Notes: generated by a model not told the origin, from the letters alone. A DNA stretch of 57,907 bases from Lewinellaceae bacterium (GCA_016710765.1 JADJUJ010000031.1:1-57907), one strand, 5' to 3'; shown: positions 47,764 through 57,907, numbered from the stretch's first letter. Translations and numbers: made by a program.

Positions 47764-49035
47764 ATGTTCAAGTCCCTTTCGATAGGCCTTGCTGCCATGT
47801 ACCTTGCCTGCAGCTTGTCCGCCCAAACCACCACCGACCAGATCTCCTCCGGCCCGAATTACAGCAAAACTGCTTTTTACAAACTGAGTGATGGCAGCAG
47901 CACACAGATCAACCACGATGCCTGGGACCTGGCATTTACCAACCTGGGCCTTCAGCATGCGGGTGTTCTGGCGAATGAAAGTGCCATATCTTCTATGGGA
48001 AATACGGGCCCGGAACTTGCCGCGTTCGACCCCTTTATTTTCGATTTTGGCCAGCAAATGTACGTTTCGGAGTTGAATGAGGACAGTCGCATTTACAACC
48101 CGGAAGCCAGCTGGGCTATTGGCGCCTTTAATACCGGATTGGATACTACCAATGTCGACGATTACGGCTGGGGATTATACGATACACAACAATCTAAAAT
48201 CATTGGGTACCGGGTATTTGGCCTGCAACTGCGCAATGGAACGTATAAAAAAATCTCCATCGACGAATACGACGGCCTGACCTGGAAATTCCGGATTGCA
48301 GACCTCGATGGCAGCAATGAAACACAGCATACTTTGACTCCCGGCACGGAAACGCCCATTGCGCTGTTCTCCCTTTCGGGCAACGCCCCTACTCCACCCG
48401 ACAACTGGGACCTGATGTACTGTCGGTACAATGCACTACTGCCGGTTGGTAGCGATTTCCTGCCGCACGTCGTGACAGGTATTCTCGGCAGCGAAGGCTT
48501 GCTGACGGCGAAAGCCAGTGGCGTCAATCCCTCAACTGTCAATTACGAAGACTACCTCGACTCCCTCAGCACCCGCCTGGATGTGATTGGGCACGACTGG
48601 AAGACGCTAAACGGCTTTAGCTGGCTGGTGCCTGCTGACCGGGCCTACTTCGTAAAACAAACCGATGGTAAACTGTACAAACTGGTGTTTACAGCCTTCG
48701 CTGGAAGCACCACGGGCAATGCTACCCTACAGCGCACTTACCTGACACAATTGAGCGCTGCGCCTGATCTGCCAGAGGGCATTTTGGACGTCGCTGTTTT
48801 CCCCAACCCTGCAAGCGATCACGTTTACCTCAGTTTGACCGCTAAAAGAGCAGAAAAAGCATCGTTTGCCTTGCTTAGCCTGGACGGAAAAACACTTTGG
48901 AGCGGCCAATCAGCCATTCAGGCCGGTTTGAATGTTTTGGAAATAAACGGATTGCCCAGCCTTCCAAGGGGAAACTATATGCTACAGGTAAAAATCCAGG
49001 GAACCCAATTCACCAGAATGGTACAATTTAGGTAA
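47764..49035 (+). CDS. Secreted HmuY-like protein with T9SS type A sorting domain
   Basis: 423 residues. The signal peptide ends CSLSAQ. The mature part opens YSKTAFYKLSDGSSTQINHD followed by AWDLAFTNLG, the usual pattern of HmuY-like beta domains in Bacteroidota, with strands up to about residue 330. The C-terminus, VFPNPASDHVYLSLTAKRAE ... LSLDGKTLWSG ... LPRGNYMLQVKIQG, is a type A T9SS sorting domain, so it is exported through T9SS and probably surface-attached. HmuY proper binds heme, but no heme ligands can be asserted here. It has its own promoter and is monocistronic. Confidence 0.85.
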   Translation: MFKSLSIGLAAMYLACSLSAQTTTDQISSGPNYSKTAFYKLSDGSSTQINHDAWDLAFTNLGLQHAGVLANESAISSMGNTGPELAAFDPFIFDFGQQMYVSELNEDSRIYNPEASWAIGAFNTGLDTTNVDDYGWGLYDTQQSKIIGYRVFGLQLRNGTYKKISIDEYDGLTWKFRIADLDGSNETQHTLTPGTETPIALFSLSGNAPTPPDNWDLMYCRYNALLPVGSDFLPHVVTGILGSEGLLTAKASGVNPSTVNYEDYLDSLSTRLDVIGHDWKTLNGFSWLVPADRAYFVKQTDGKLYKLVFTAFAGSTTGNATLQRTYLTQLSAAPDLPEGILDVAVFPNPASDHVYLSLTAKRAEKASFALLSLDGKTLWSGQSAIQAGLNVLEINGLPSLPRGNYMLQVKIQGTQFTRMVQFR

Positions 49036-49269
49036 TGTATTTGGCGGGGTAATTTTAAAGTTACGATAACCTCGACTTTAGTACTTAGGTTACAATGTAC
49101 TAAGCAACCAGTATTTGAACCCGATCGGAGGATCAGGCTGACTTTCTATTGGCCCAGGCGCAAATCAGGCAAGCCCCTGTTTCCCTGCTGTAAATAGTTG
49201 CACTCCACATGCAGCGTTTCTGGATATATAGCATTTAGAAATAAAGACATTCCTACTATAATCCTATCC

Positions 49270-52200
49270 ATGAAACTGATTGCATACCATCTTTTCCCCC
49301 TTCTTGTGCTTACAATGCCCCTTTCCGCACAGAGTGTAGGCAATGGAACACCCTGCCAAACCAAGGTTCTACCCACCGATTTTGGTATAAAGATCGATTG
49401 GATCAGCGGTACTGAGGACGCCAGCGATTTGGCAACACCTATGGTGGGCAACCTAAATCCCTGGGAGGATTCAATTCCAGAAATAGTTATCCCTCATTAT
49501 AGCACCAGCAATTTTTCCACCGAACTGCTCATTTACCGGGGTGATGGGGTCAACCTGAGCAATCCCGCAAGGTTAAACCTGCCGGAAGGAATTCAAACCG
49601 TGATGGGTGTTCACCCCATGCTGGCAGATCTCGATGCTGATGGCAACCCCGAATTAACGCTTGTTTGTAACGACGGTTACATCCGGGTGTTTCACAACTA
49701 TAATCCTGCGGCCAATCCGGTAATGGATTTATGGATTACTTCAGATGTACCCTGCGATTCCACCAGTAACCATGCCTATGCAGCCGATTTTGATGGAGAT
49801 GGTGTGGCTGAAATTTATGCCGGCAACGAAATTTTCAGGCTCGACCCCAGCGTCCCCTCACTCAGTCGGGTGCTTAAGGGCAACGGTCCCAAAGGGCTTT
49901 TAAATTCTCAGGTTTCATTTTCAACAACACATTTGTTCAGCAGCTCACTTGCGGCTGATCTGCTGAGTCCTGCCGACTGCAACGGCGACCCCGATTGCAA
50001 TGGGATGGAGCTTGCCTGTGGCAATGTAATTTACTCCATTGATCTCGATCCCAACGATGGCGATGGCTTTCAAATTAAAATACAGCGTAACCTCAACACC
50101 ATGAGTGGTGAAAATTTCGGCGATGGATTTACCGCTGTCGCCGACATCAACCTTGACGGTACCGAGGAAGTGCTGGTGGCGGGCATGCTCAACGGCAAAC
50201 GAGGCATTTATGCCTGGAACAAAACGGGGTTCTGGGCCTTTTTCCCAAGTACAGGCTCCGTGGCATTTGGCAACGACTGGACCATTAGCACCATTACCGT
50301 GGCCAATGTTTATGATGACACCCAAAACGGCTGGGCGAGCGACTGGCCCGAAATACTGTGCTCCAATGTGGGTTACCTGAATTGCTTTAACCTTCACAAG
50401 GCAAACAGCACACCAGCCACACCTTATTGGTGGCGCTTGTCCAACGATTCACCTGGTGCTTACAATGCAGGTGTTTCAGCCTTTGATTTTGACAACAATG
50501 GGCTGGACGAGATTGTCTATCAGGATGGCAATGCACTCCGGATCCTCTATGGCGGCAATGCACCGTTCCCGACAGGGGTTGATGCTCAACGCAACTGGGC
50601 GAGCCTGGATGCGGGAAGTTATCCTGCCTTTGAATATCCGGCCGTAGCAGATGTGGACAGCGATAAGCCGATGAACTTAAGCATGGCCCCTGGATGTCGG
50701 CAAGAAAAGTATGGAACCAGTACAATTACCATGGCGTACACATTAACGACGACCTGACGGTGCCCCAAACGCAACAGCCCGGCAACCTGTCCATCAACGG
50801 GGAGCATCCTAACAACATTTTTTTAGCACAAGCCTCCCTTCGGGATTCCCTGCAGGAAAGTTATCTTTCCATGCCTGATTTGGCCATCAGCACAGAGGAA
50901 GTCATTTGTCACGGTTCCTATTTTTCGGTTAAATGGAATGTTTGCAATAACGGCGCCCTACCCTTTTTCGATACCATTTTAGTGTCCGTCTACAAACAGG
51001 GAAATCCGTTTGCGGGTACAGCCATCAAAATGGGCACTTTCCCAGTAGCGGTACAACCTCTGCCGGTAGGAAATTGTACCAGTTTTACACTCAACTTGCC
51101 CTTTGCTTCAGGTAATATTTATGCCGTCGCCAATGACCCCGGACTAAAAACAGCACCTTTCCCATCCGATTACACCAGTTTCTGGATTTCGGAATGCGAC
51201 TACACCAACAACGTCAGCGTATTCCAAATGAACCCTTTGGCGGGGCCAGCACTCGAGCTTGGTCCCGACCTGGTGGTGTGTTCATCCTCCCAGAGTACCA
51301 ACATCTTGTCGGCTCCGGGGTTTGCCAGCTACCTTTGGCAGGATGGCTCCACCAATCCGGTTTTTACGGCTACCGGACCGGGAAAGTATTGGCTGACGAC
51401 AATGGATGCCTGCTTTAACATCAAAAGCGACACCATCAACATCGTCCTGGCAGATACCATAGAAGAACATTTGCAGGTGAATATTTGCAATGGCACTTTG
51501 TACTATTTTGGTGGCGACAGTATTCCTGCCGGAAACACAAAATCTTTTTTATTTCAATCGGCGGCGGGTTGCGACTCCACCATAATTGTCCAGGTAACCG
51601 GGTTGCCGGCCATACAAAGCTCCGAAAAACTGGAATTATGCACCGGTGACTCTGTTCTGGTATTTGGGCAATTTGTTGAACAACCAGGCTCCTATACGCA
51701 GACCCTGAGCAGCGCAGGGGGCTGCGACTCTATTCATACCATTACCGTTCAGTTGTTCCCAGGTGTTGAAAACACGAATGAGCTCCGCACCATTTGCTAT
51801 GGTGATTCTGCGCTTATTTTTGGTACATGGGTACAAAATTCGGGCATGTTTACGGAAACGTTCAACAACCAATATGGCTGCGACTCCACCCACACTATAC
51901 AGTTGGAGGTGCTGCCAACGGTAACCGGAAGCGTTGCATTCAGGACTATTTGTCCGGGCGACTCCACCTTGGTATTCGGAAATTGGATTCACAGCAGTGG
52001 CCAGTTTAGTCAAACCCTTTCGGCGTACAATGGCTGTGATTCGGTGGTTACCGTGAACGTCGAGTTGTTACCGGCAGTTAATAATTCCGAAGAAACCAGG
52101 GCAATCTGCAGTGGAGATTCTACGCTCGTTTTTGGCAATTGGATAAAACAGGCAGGCAGTTATGCTCAACAGTTAACAGCCACCAACGGTTGCGACTCCT

Positions 52201-53854
52201 GCATACCATTATAGTGGAATTATTCCCGCTTGTTCAGCCTACCATGGAAACCAGAACGCTTTGTCCGGGTGACTCTACCTTTGTGCTTGGGGTTTGGGTG
52301 AGTGCTGCGGGCAGCTTAGTTGAAACCTTGTCCGGTGTAAACGGCTGCGACAGCATGCATACCATTTCCGTGGTGGTATTGCCCCCGGTGCAAAATACAT
52401 TCGAACTTCAAACCATCTGTTTTGGCGATTCCATTCAGGTGTTTGGAGCCTGGGTGACCCAGGGCGGGATGTACAACAAAATCTACACGATTGGATTGGG
52501 CTGCGACTCTGTTCACACCATTGAAGTGCTGGTGCTGCCCGACATTTTGCCTACCAATGAAGTAAGAACGTTGTGTCCTGGCGATTCCACGCAGGTTTTT
52601 GGCAACTGGGTGAACCAACAGGGCGTCTTTTCACAGACCCTGAGCGGTGCCACTGGTTGCGACTCCATCTACACCATTGAAGTGCTGGTGCTGCCCGATA
52701 TTTTGCCTACCAATGAAGTTCGAACGTTGTGCGCTGGCGATTCCACGCTGGTTTTTGGCAACTGGGTGAACCAACAGGGCGTCTTTTCACAGACCCTGAG
52801 CGGTGCCAATGGTTGCGATTCTGTCCACACCATCGAAGTGCTGGTGCTGCCCGACATTTTGCCTACCAATGAAGTACGAACGTTGTGCGCTGGCGATTCC
52901 ACGCTGGCATTTGGCAACTGGGTAAATCAACAGGGCGTCTTTTCACAGACCCTGAGCGGTGCCAACGGTTGCGATTCTGTCCACACCATTGAAGTGCTGG
53001 TGCTGCCCGACATTTTGCCTACCAATGAAGTACGAACGTTGTGCGCTGGCGATTCCACGCTGGTATTTGGCAACTGGGTGAACCAACAGGGCATGTTTGC
53101 TCAAACCATGAACAGTGCCAACGGTTGCGATTCTGTCCACACCATCGAAGTGCTGGTGCTGCCCGACATTTTGCCTACCAATGAAGTACGAACGTTGTGC
53201 GCTGGCGATTCCACGCTGGTATTTGGCAACTGGGTGAACCAGCAGGGCATGTACCAGCAAATGCTGATTTCTGAAAATGGTTGCGATTCCTTGCATACCA
53301 TCCAGATTGACCTAAGCGCCCCGCCTGTTTTTCATTTACCAGCAGACACCCTGATCATTGCGGGCACCGAGGCTATTTTGCACCCTGAAGGGCTCGGCAG
53401 CGGTATGTTTTTCTATGAGTGGCAGCCCGCTGACTTTCTCGATTGTGCCGAATGTGCTGAGCCTGCAACACGGCCCCTACAAAACATTATCTATACCCTT
53501 ACGGTGAATGATGACCTTGGATGCTCCTGGAGCGACTCCATTGAGGTAACATTGTTGAAAGCATCGCGGGTATTTGTGCCCAATATATTCCGCCCGGGAG
53601 GTGTACATGGCGTGTTCATGATTTATGCCCAGGAGGGCACTGTGCAAACCATCCGCAACCTGGAAGTCTTTGACCGTTGGGGCTCAATGGTTTTTTCCAA
53701 CCAGAATTTTAGTGCTGGTGATGAAAGTGCAGGCTGGGATGGACGATACCGTGGCCATGTTGAAGTTCCGGGGGTATTTGTCTGGTGGGCAGAGTTGGAA
53801 TATTACGATGGAACCACAGAAAAAATATTTGGAGAAGTTACCCTGGTGCGTTAA
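49270..53854 (+). CDS. FG-GAP, GCDS-repeat surface protein with gliding-motility-associated C-terminal domain (two frameshifts)
   Basis: About 1525 residues from ATG 49270 (signal peptide LFPLLVLTMPLSAQ). Residues of about 60-460 carry FG-GAP/VCBS-type repeats with acidic loops: ADLDADGNPEL, AADFDGDGVAEI, VADINLDGTEEVLVAG, AFDFDNNGLDEI. After a shift near 50690 comes a CARDB-like domain (MPDLAISTEEVICHGSYFSV). About 12 modules of roughly 52 residues follow, with consensus NEVRTLCxGDSTLVFGNWV, QQG.F.QTL and NGCDSVHTIEVLVLP, two Cys each. A second shift is near 52195. The end VFVPNIFRPGGVHGVFM ... VFDRWGSMVFSNQNF ... PGVFVWWAELEYY is the gliding-motility-associated T9SS domain. Probably an exported adhesin. 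Confidence 0.88.
52500..53285 (+). repeat. Five near-identical 156-bp tandem units inside the GCDS gene
   Basis: The string gaacgttgtg recurs at 52566, 52722, 52878, 53034 and 53190, always 156 bases apart (52 codons), with long near-identical stretches such as tgaagtgctggtgctgcccg. Upstream modules of the same protein are much more diverged, so these five units were amplified or homogenised recently. Confidence 0.92.
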
Positions 53855-54084
53855 ATCAATAAGATTGCAGGTATTGCGTAACCCAGGCATCCAAATGTTA
53901 AACCCGAACACGTTCTAAGCGAGGCTTGGGTGGTTGAGGTATTACGTTCACATCTCCCTGCGTACAATGTACTAAGGTTGAAAATCACCCCCATTCCAGC
54001 AGTAGATCATAGGCGAATTAAAATTTGTACTCCATATTGTGGAGGCCTTGGAAATACAGCGTAACCATTAAATCCAAGTGTGCT

Positions 54085-54846
54085 ATGAAGACATCCAATT
54101 GGATCCTATGGCTGGGCATTGTTACCATTGTGCTGGGCGTAAATGGCATCTCCAACGGCTTTTTTGCGATGTTGATGTTTAACACCGGCGGGTCGACTGA
54201 GCCCAGTTTCGTGTGCATCCTGAATACGGCTGCCATTTTTCGAAGTGCCTTTTTTGTTTTGGCTGGCGTATTTTTTCTTTTGAAGCGCGCTATTTCCTGG
54301 AAGATCATGCTGGCAGCATTGCTTTTCAGTTTGTTTTATTTTCTGGCAAGCTGGTTGGTTTTTGCGCTGAAAAGCGGGGAATTTTTTCCGATAAACTTGT
54401 TCAACATCTTTGGACTGCTGGGACCTGCAATTGATCTGTTACTCCTCCTGATATTGTTTCGCATCCAACCCTACTATCCCGATCAGCCCCAACAACAGGT
54501 TTGGCTGTTCAGCACTGGAGCCCCAACAGAATCTACGTTAAAATGGGCAACAGCAGCAGGTATCCTGTGCGTACTCATTCCGGCTTCACTTTTTGTAATA
54601 TGGGTATCCATTTCCAACAGCGGTCTTTCGCACGAGGAGTCTTCTGCCCTGTTCGATCGATGGTTGCCCGCATTTTTGCGCCCCAGGTTTCGTGTCAATT
54701 ACCTGAGTCTGGCACTGGCACTCGGCGGGGTTGTTTTTTCCATACTGGGGCTAAAATTGAATACCGTAGCATGGCGCCTTCTAAATATGACGGTGCTGGT
54801 TGCGAGCATTCTGCTGCTGTCGATCAATTTATTTTCCATGATGTAA
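54085..54846 (+). CDS. Multi-pass membrane protein of unknown function
   Basis: 253 residues from ATG 54085, which starts directly before the first hydrophobic helix. An in-frame ATG at 54025 would add a poor N-terminus. About six to seven membrane helices are visible: LWLGIVTIVLGVNGI, FFVLAGVFFLL, LLFSLFYFLASWLVF, DLLLLLILF, GILCVLIPASLFVIW, LALALGGVVFSILGL and LVASILLLSINL. A soluble loop lies near residues 140-160. No transporter signature or catalytic motif is found, and I recognise no family. The long gap upstream suggests its own transcript. Confidence 0.8.
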   Translation: MKTSNWILWLGIVTIVLGVNGISNGFFAMLMFNTGGSTEPSFVCILNTAAIFRSAFFVLAGVFFLLKRAISWKIMLAALLFSLFYFLASWLVFALKSGEFFPINLFNIFGLLGPAIDLLLLLILFRIQPYYPDQPQQQVWLFSTGAPTESTLKWATAAGILCVLIPASLFVIWVSISNSGLSHEESSALFDRWLPAFLRPRFRVNYLSLALALGGVVFSILGLKLNTVAWRLLNMTVLVASILLLSINLFSMM

Positions 54847-55042
54847 AAAGTGACCCATACTCGAATGTAACAACCTGATTTAATAATATACAGACGTTTA
54901 CGCGCAGTGTTATTGAGACCAAAACACATTGCAATTTTCTACCACATCTGTTAGTAACCACTTCTATTTCCCTCAAAAACCATTATATTGGGAACTAAAA
55001 CAGTGTGTTTAAGCACCGGGAGAAAAGCAAAAGACGATCAAT

Positions 55043-55603
55043 ATGCACTTATACATCAAATACATGGTCAGCATGCGGTGCAAAATGCTCGTGAAGGAAG
55101 AGTTGAAAAAACTTGGACTCCACTTTGTGATTGTAGAGTTGGGTACAGTGGAGATTCTTGAAGACATTACAGACGAACAGCGGAAGCAGCTGAAAGTTAA
55201 TCTACTGCGTTCTGGCCTTGAATTGCTTGACGACAAAAAGAGTATTTTAATCGAGAAAATAAAGGGGGTGATTGTTGAAATGATCCATCATTCCGAGGAA
55301 CTTCCCAAAGTAAATTTTTCAGATTACCTCAGTGAAAAACTGGGTTACGACTATACCTATCTCTCCAATGTGTTTTCAGAGGTAAAAGGTATTACCATAC
55401 AGCATTATATCATCATGCATAAAATCGAGAAGGTCAAAGAGTTGCTGCTGTACGATGAACTAAACCTTACCGAAATTTCCTACCGATTGCACTACAGCAG
55501 CGTGGCACATTTATCCAGTCAGTTTAAGAAAACAACAGGCCTCTCCCCCAGCTTTTACAAGCAACTGAAAAAAATGCGCCGAAGCAATCTGGAAACCATT
55601 TAA
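55043..55603 (+). CDS. AraC-family transcriptional regulator (short, no classical sensor domain)
   Basis: 186 residues. The C-terminal half is an AraC-type double helix-turn-helix: NFSDYLSEKLGYDYTYLSNV FSEVKGITIQHYIIM (first HTH), then LNLTEISYRLHYSSVAHLSS QFKKTTGLSPSFY (second HTH and family signature). The N-terminal 80 residues (VKEELKKLGLHFVIVELGTV, DEQRKQLKVNLLRSGLELLD) are not a cupin ligand domain. This compact layout is common in Bacteroidota. The first of four close Met residues is used. No target operon is evident; the downstream neighbour is a MITE. Confidence 0.88.
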   Translation: MHLYIKYMVSMRCKMLVKEELKKLGLHFVIVELGTVEILEDITDEQRKQLKVNLLRSGLELLDDKKSILIEKIKGVIVEMIHHSEELPKVNFSDYLSEKLGYDYTYLSNVFSEVKGITIQHYIIMHKIEKVKELLLYDELNLTEISYRLHYSSVAHLSSQFKKTTGLSPSFYKQLKKMRRSNLETI

Positions 55604-55633
55604 AAATGCCAGTTATCGGGATAGCAAAACAAC

Positions 55634-55794
55634 TATACTCGAAGTAAAGTGGTTTGCGATAATAATCGCGCAGTCATCAGTTCTGATGGCAAGGCATAAA
55701 ACGCAGACGATGCAGCGCACCGGCGCGTATTTATAACGCAGCCAGGAGGGCTGAGGACAAGAGAGCATTCGCAAACCACTTTATTTCGAGTATA
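55634..55794 (+). mobile_element. MITE family A, copy 3
   Basis: 161 bases with termini tatactcgaagtaaagtgg / ccactttatttcgagtata. It is about 95% identical to the reverse complement of copy 1 (36871-37031), so movement was recent. Non-coding. Confidence 0.87.
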
Positions 55795-55797
55795 AAA

Positions 55798-55831
55798 ACG
55801 GCCCGACTACCAAGTTTGGTAATCAGGCCGT
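55798..55831 (-). terminator. Intrinsic terminator of the small basic-protein gene
   Basis: On the minus strand acggcctgattaccaa pairs with ttggtagtcgggccgt (16-bp stem with G-U pairs, tiny loop), followed by tttttat. It lies about 60 bases beyond the stop of the gene at 55892. Confidence 0.8.
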
Positions 55832-55891
55832 CAGGTCCTTTGAATTTCAATTTAGAAAAACTGGGAGAGGGTTCCCATATTGTAGTTTTAC

Positions 55892-56068
55892 CTAATTTTT
55901 ATGGTTACCACCAGATTTTACGTCTGCTTTTGGCACAAAAGCCTCAAGGGTAGGATTTGCTTTGCCTGATTTGCCTTCAGCTTTGTACGCAGACACTGCC
56001 TTGCCTTTACCCGTTGATCTATCGGCAGGCGCCTTTTTTAGGTTTTTGGTTCCTTTGTCTTTGCTCAT
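55892..56068 (-). CDS. Small lysine-rich basic protein
   Basis: 58 residues from ATG 56068: MSKDKGTKNLKKAPADRSTG ... KGKAVSAYKAEGKSGKANP ... EAFVPKADVKSGGNHKN. It is strongly basic (about 13 Lys), without Cys or Trp and probably disordered. An upstream in-frame ATG at 56167 adds sequence that does not fit. A clear terminator follows, which supports it being a real, separately transcribed gene. Similar short Lys-rich proteins exist in Bacteroidota, but I cannot name a function. Confidence 0.7.
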   Translation of the reverse strand: MSKDKGTKNLKKAPADRSTGKGKAVSAYKAEGKSGKANPTLEAFVPKADVKSGGNHKN

Positions 56069-56788
56069 TATTTGTTTTTTTTGAATGTTTTGAAAAAGCA
56101 CCAGTGGACAAGCCCTTGATGCTGGCCTGAAAACACGGCAATGATTGGTTTGGGTATGGCCCAACAATCTGGTTCACCCCCATCTTTCAAAGGTGCACCC
56201 AAATAAGCGAAGCACTGTTACACAATGTTGTAAATAAGTTACATATATCACTGATTTGCCCTTAAGATCCCACTCCTTTGGCAATTTCGGCGGTGAGGGT
56301 ATTTTTCCAACCCTTGTTTAACCTTTTATACTACCTCCCAGGCTATACAATTGGCCATGAGATAAAAGACGAAAACCTTTTGAATGCCCATATTTGACAA
56401 CAACAGGCTGATCAAGTCTTTCCTTATGCCCCCTAAAGGTGATATAGAAGCTGTTTGACGCGCAAAATGTACATAGCGACTTTGCCTCACGCACTATATG
56501 AGAAAATAGTAGGGAAGCCCTTTTTTTTTATCATATGCTGCGAAAAAAACCTGGTTTCCGGGTGGATAAGCAGCGGACCTTTATGGCAGCATTAAAGTAT
56601 TTCGAAGTATGAAACCACAGCGTTTAAAACGTAGCATTTTTTCGGGATCACTGGACATGCCAACATAGTATCGACCGTGTTTCAAACTTTTTAATACATA
56701 CGCAAAATGGTTTTCCATGGTAATTGAGATGGTTTTGGGGTTAATAAAAATGGAGTTACAAACTTTCGTTTATAACTCCTCGGAATTA
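56069..56788. other. Gap of about 720 bases with no supported gene
   Basis: No frame has convincing coding character, and I see no terminal repeat or RNA fold. The sequence is A/T-rich with short homopolymers, including a run of nine T residues near 56521. Confidence 0.5.
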
Positions 56789-56907
56789 GGTCGAGATGAC
56801 AAGATTCGAACTTCCACGCCAACGGCGTGGCCCCCAGATGGAATCGTTCCTTTTTTGGTCGGGATGACAGGATTCGAACCTCCACGCCAGCGGCGTGGCC
56901 CCCAGAC
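56789..56907 (-). repeat. Two tandem tRNA-3'-end-like repeats
   Basis: 56789-56839 and 56857-56907 are about 85-90% alike, 68 bases apart. On the minus strand each ends ttcgaatcctgtcatcccga or close, like a tRNA T-arm and acceptor end (followed by CC). Each is preceded by a small palindrome, ccacgcc/ggcgtgg. No D-arm or anticodon arm lies upstream, so these are not whole tRNAs. Confidence 0.6.
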
Positions 56908-57123
56908 CGTTCATTCATCCAAATTGCCGGCTAGAAACCTTCCAGCGCCGCGCTTTTTTATCTTCTTTTCCAATTCAACAGCCGCTTGTTTTCACATTGG
57001 CCCATTCTGATATACTTTTCTCCATGGGGCTCCATGACGTGTAGACGTATTTAGAATTATTGTCTGGGCCCGATTGAATAACCAGCCGAAACAGGATATT
57101 CTGATTTGCCGGCTGTCGCTGCA

Positions 57124-57907
57124 TCATTGTTGGTTTTCAAAATACTCAATGTAATTATCCTTGCCGCTTAATATTTTATCCGGACCATCAAGGATTGGAA
57201 CATCTGAGAGAAACGCCTGATCCAATTTGTCTATATTCATGAAGGTTGTACTGGTTTTGGGGAATGGTAAAGAGAATTTTTGTATTGGGTAATACAAGGT
57301 TTTTGTTTGGGGCGCCGGAATTCACATAGGCACTTCCACCCGTCATTTCACCAATTATTTGCCCTCTCCTGTTCTCTTTAATGGTATTGGCAACTATGGA
57401 GGAACAGGAAAAGCTGCCCCCATTGGTCATTACATAAATTTTGCCACTGAACACATGCTTACGCAGTGGTGCAAAAGGTTTCGCCCATTTTTCATTAAAC
57501 CTGACTTTTTGGCCGTTTTTTATTTTATAGTAATTGTATACGCATTGAAATGGAGTGTCCATGATATGTTGCAAAAGAAAAATGCCATTACTCATTTCGC
57601 CTCCCTGGTTATCCCTTAAATCAATGGCCAGATTTTTTATTTGTTTTTCTTCCAGGATACTGAATATGGATTTTATCTCTTTTTTAAAATTTTGATGGTA
57701 GTCGTTGCGGAGTATTTTATTGTCAAAGGATTTCAGGGTTAAAACCGCGGAATACCCATTTGGTAACATGCGCAGACTGATGCCTCTCTTCCCGGTGCAT
57801 ATTCCTTTGCCCTTATTTGGCTTCTGGGAAGTCCCCTGTATTTCAACAGCAATCAGGTCTTTATTTTTATCCAGAAATTCTATTTGATATTGCTCTTTAA
57901 AGCCAAA
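57124..57907 (-). CDS. S41 family peptidase, C-terminal part (cut by window end; one frameshift)
   Basis: The minus-strand frame is open through the window end, so the 5' part is missing. S41 (tail-specific protease) features: IKNLAIDLRDNQGGEMSNGI, the strand and loop before the active site, then KIYVMTNGGSFSCSSIVANT, where the Ser after GGSFSC is the expected nucleophile, and GQIIGEMTGGSAYVNSGA. The frame with TAA near 57188 ends NLHEYRQIGSGV; one frame over continues QAFLSDVPILDGPDKILSGK to TGA at 57124-57126, so a one-base shift near 57230 is likely. Such enzymes cut proteins near their C-termini in the periplasm. A PDZ domain may lie upstream, outside the window. Confidence 0.85.

Noticed and set aside
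52500..53285. Possible CRISPR-like array because of regular spacing
   Set aside because: Units are 156 bases, in frame, with no spacers, and encode a protein module.
56789..56907. A complete tRNA gene
   Set aside because: Only the T-arm and acceptor-like end are present; no D-arm, anticodon arm or 5' acceptor strand can be paired.
56691..56918. A 75-residue minus-strand ORF (GGHAAGVEVRILSSRP)
   Set aside because: It is a translation of the tRNA-3'-end-like repeats, not a protein gene.

Overview
The window is from a member of the phylum Bacteroidota, most likely the Saprospiria group. The evidence is the number of very large secreted proteins with choice-of-anchor L, HYR, PKD-like and Cys-containing 'GCDS' modules, their type IX secretion (T9SS) C-terminal domains (short sorting type and gliding-motility-associated type), the abundant SpII lipoproteins, and at least one TTG-N20-TAnnTTTG promoter. 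The assignment comes from reading the sequence; no database search was possible.

Layout. 1-2.7 kb: a tryptophanase 3' end and a patatin-like phospholipase with a C-terminal barrel, both riddled with small frameshifts. 2.7-10.1 kb: two choice-of-anchor L surface proteins, an endonuclease/exonuclease/phosphatase (EEP) protein and a small secreted protein. 10.4-16.0 kb: a TIR-STAND NTPase, two lipoproteins and an orphan contractile tail-sheath protein. 16.2-22.1 kb: one giant PKD-repeat protein. 22.3-31.2 kb: a tightly packed run containing a CARDB-like protein, a ~1270-residue protein with a beta/gamma-crystallin-like end, a lipoprotein resembling the N-terminal module of vitellogenin/MTP lipid-transfer proteins, and then a Cys-containing duplicated small protein overlapping an MNIO (DUF692) enzyme with a fused partner domain. 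31.2-36.9 kb: intergenic repeats, dodecin, an SPFH protein, a DUF3179 lipoprotein, a DEAD-box helicase, an internally deleted RlmF and a 5'-truncated FkbM methyltransferase. 36.9-45.8 kb: a NACHT island (giant NACHT-helical-repeat NTPase plus a DUF2610-like small protein) bracketed by two same-strand FkbM pieces, a MITE and a 5'-truncated group II intron. 46.1-57.9 kb: an SPFH lipoprotein, a cluster of three different palindromic mobile elements, two T9SS cargo proteins, a membrane protein, an AraC-type regulator, another MITE, a small basic protein, a tRNA-3'-end-like tandem repeat and the C-terminal part of an S41 peptidase.

Reading the genes together. The TIR-STAND and NACHT genes are the kind of NTPases used in bacterial anti-phage immunity. 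The surface proteins are probable T9SS cargo for adhesion or gliding. The two most promising undescribed systems are (i) the overlapping Cys-peptide + MNIO-partner fusion at 29.3-31.2 kb, which looks like a RiPP (peptide modification) operon, and (ii) the coupled secreted-protein/vitellogenin-like lipoprotein operon at 22.3-29.2 kb.

Quality caveat. Many genes continue in another frame after a single-base shift, very densely in the first 2.7 kb and about every 2-3 kb elsewhere. At least one shift sits in a G-run. Most are probably sequence or assembly errors rather than true pseudogenes. I therefore give whole-gene spans that cross the shifts and say where they lie.
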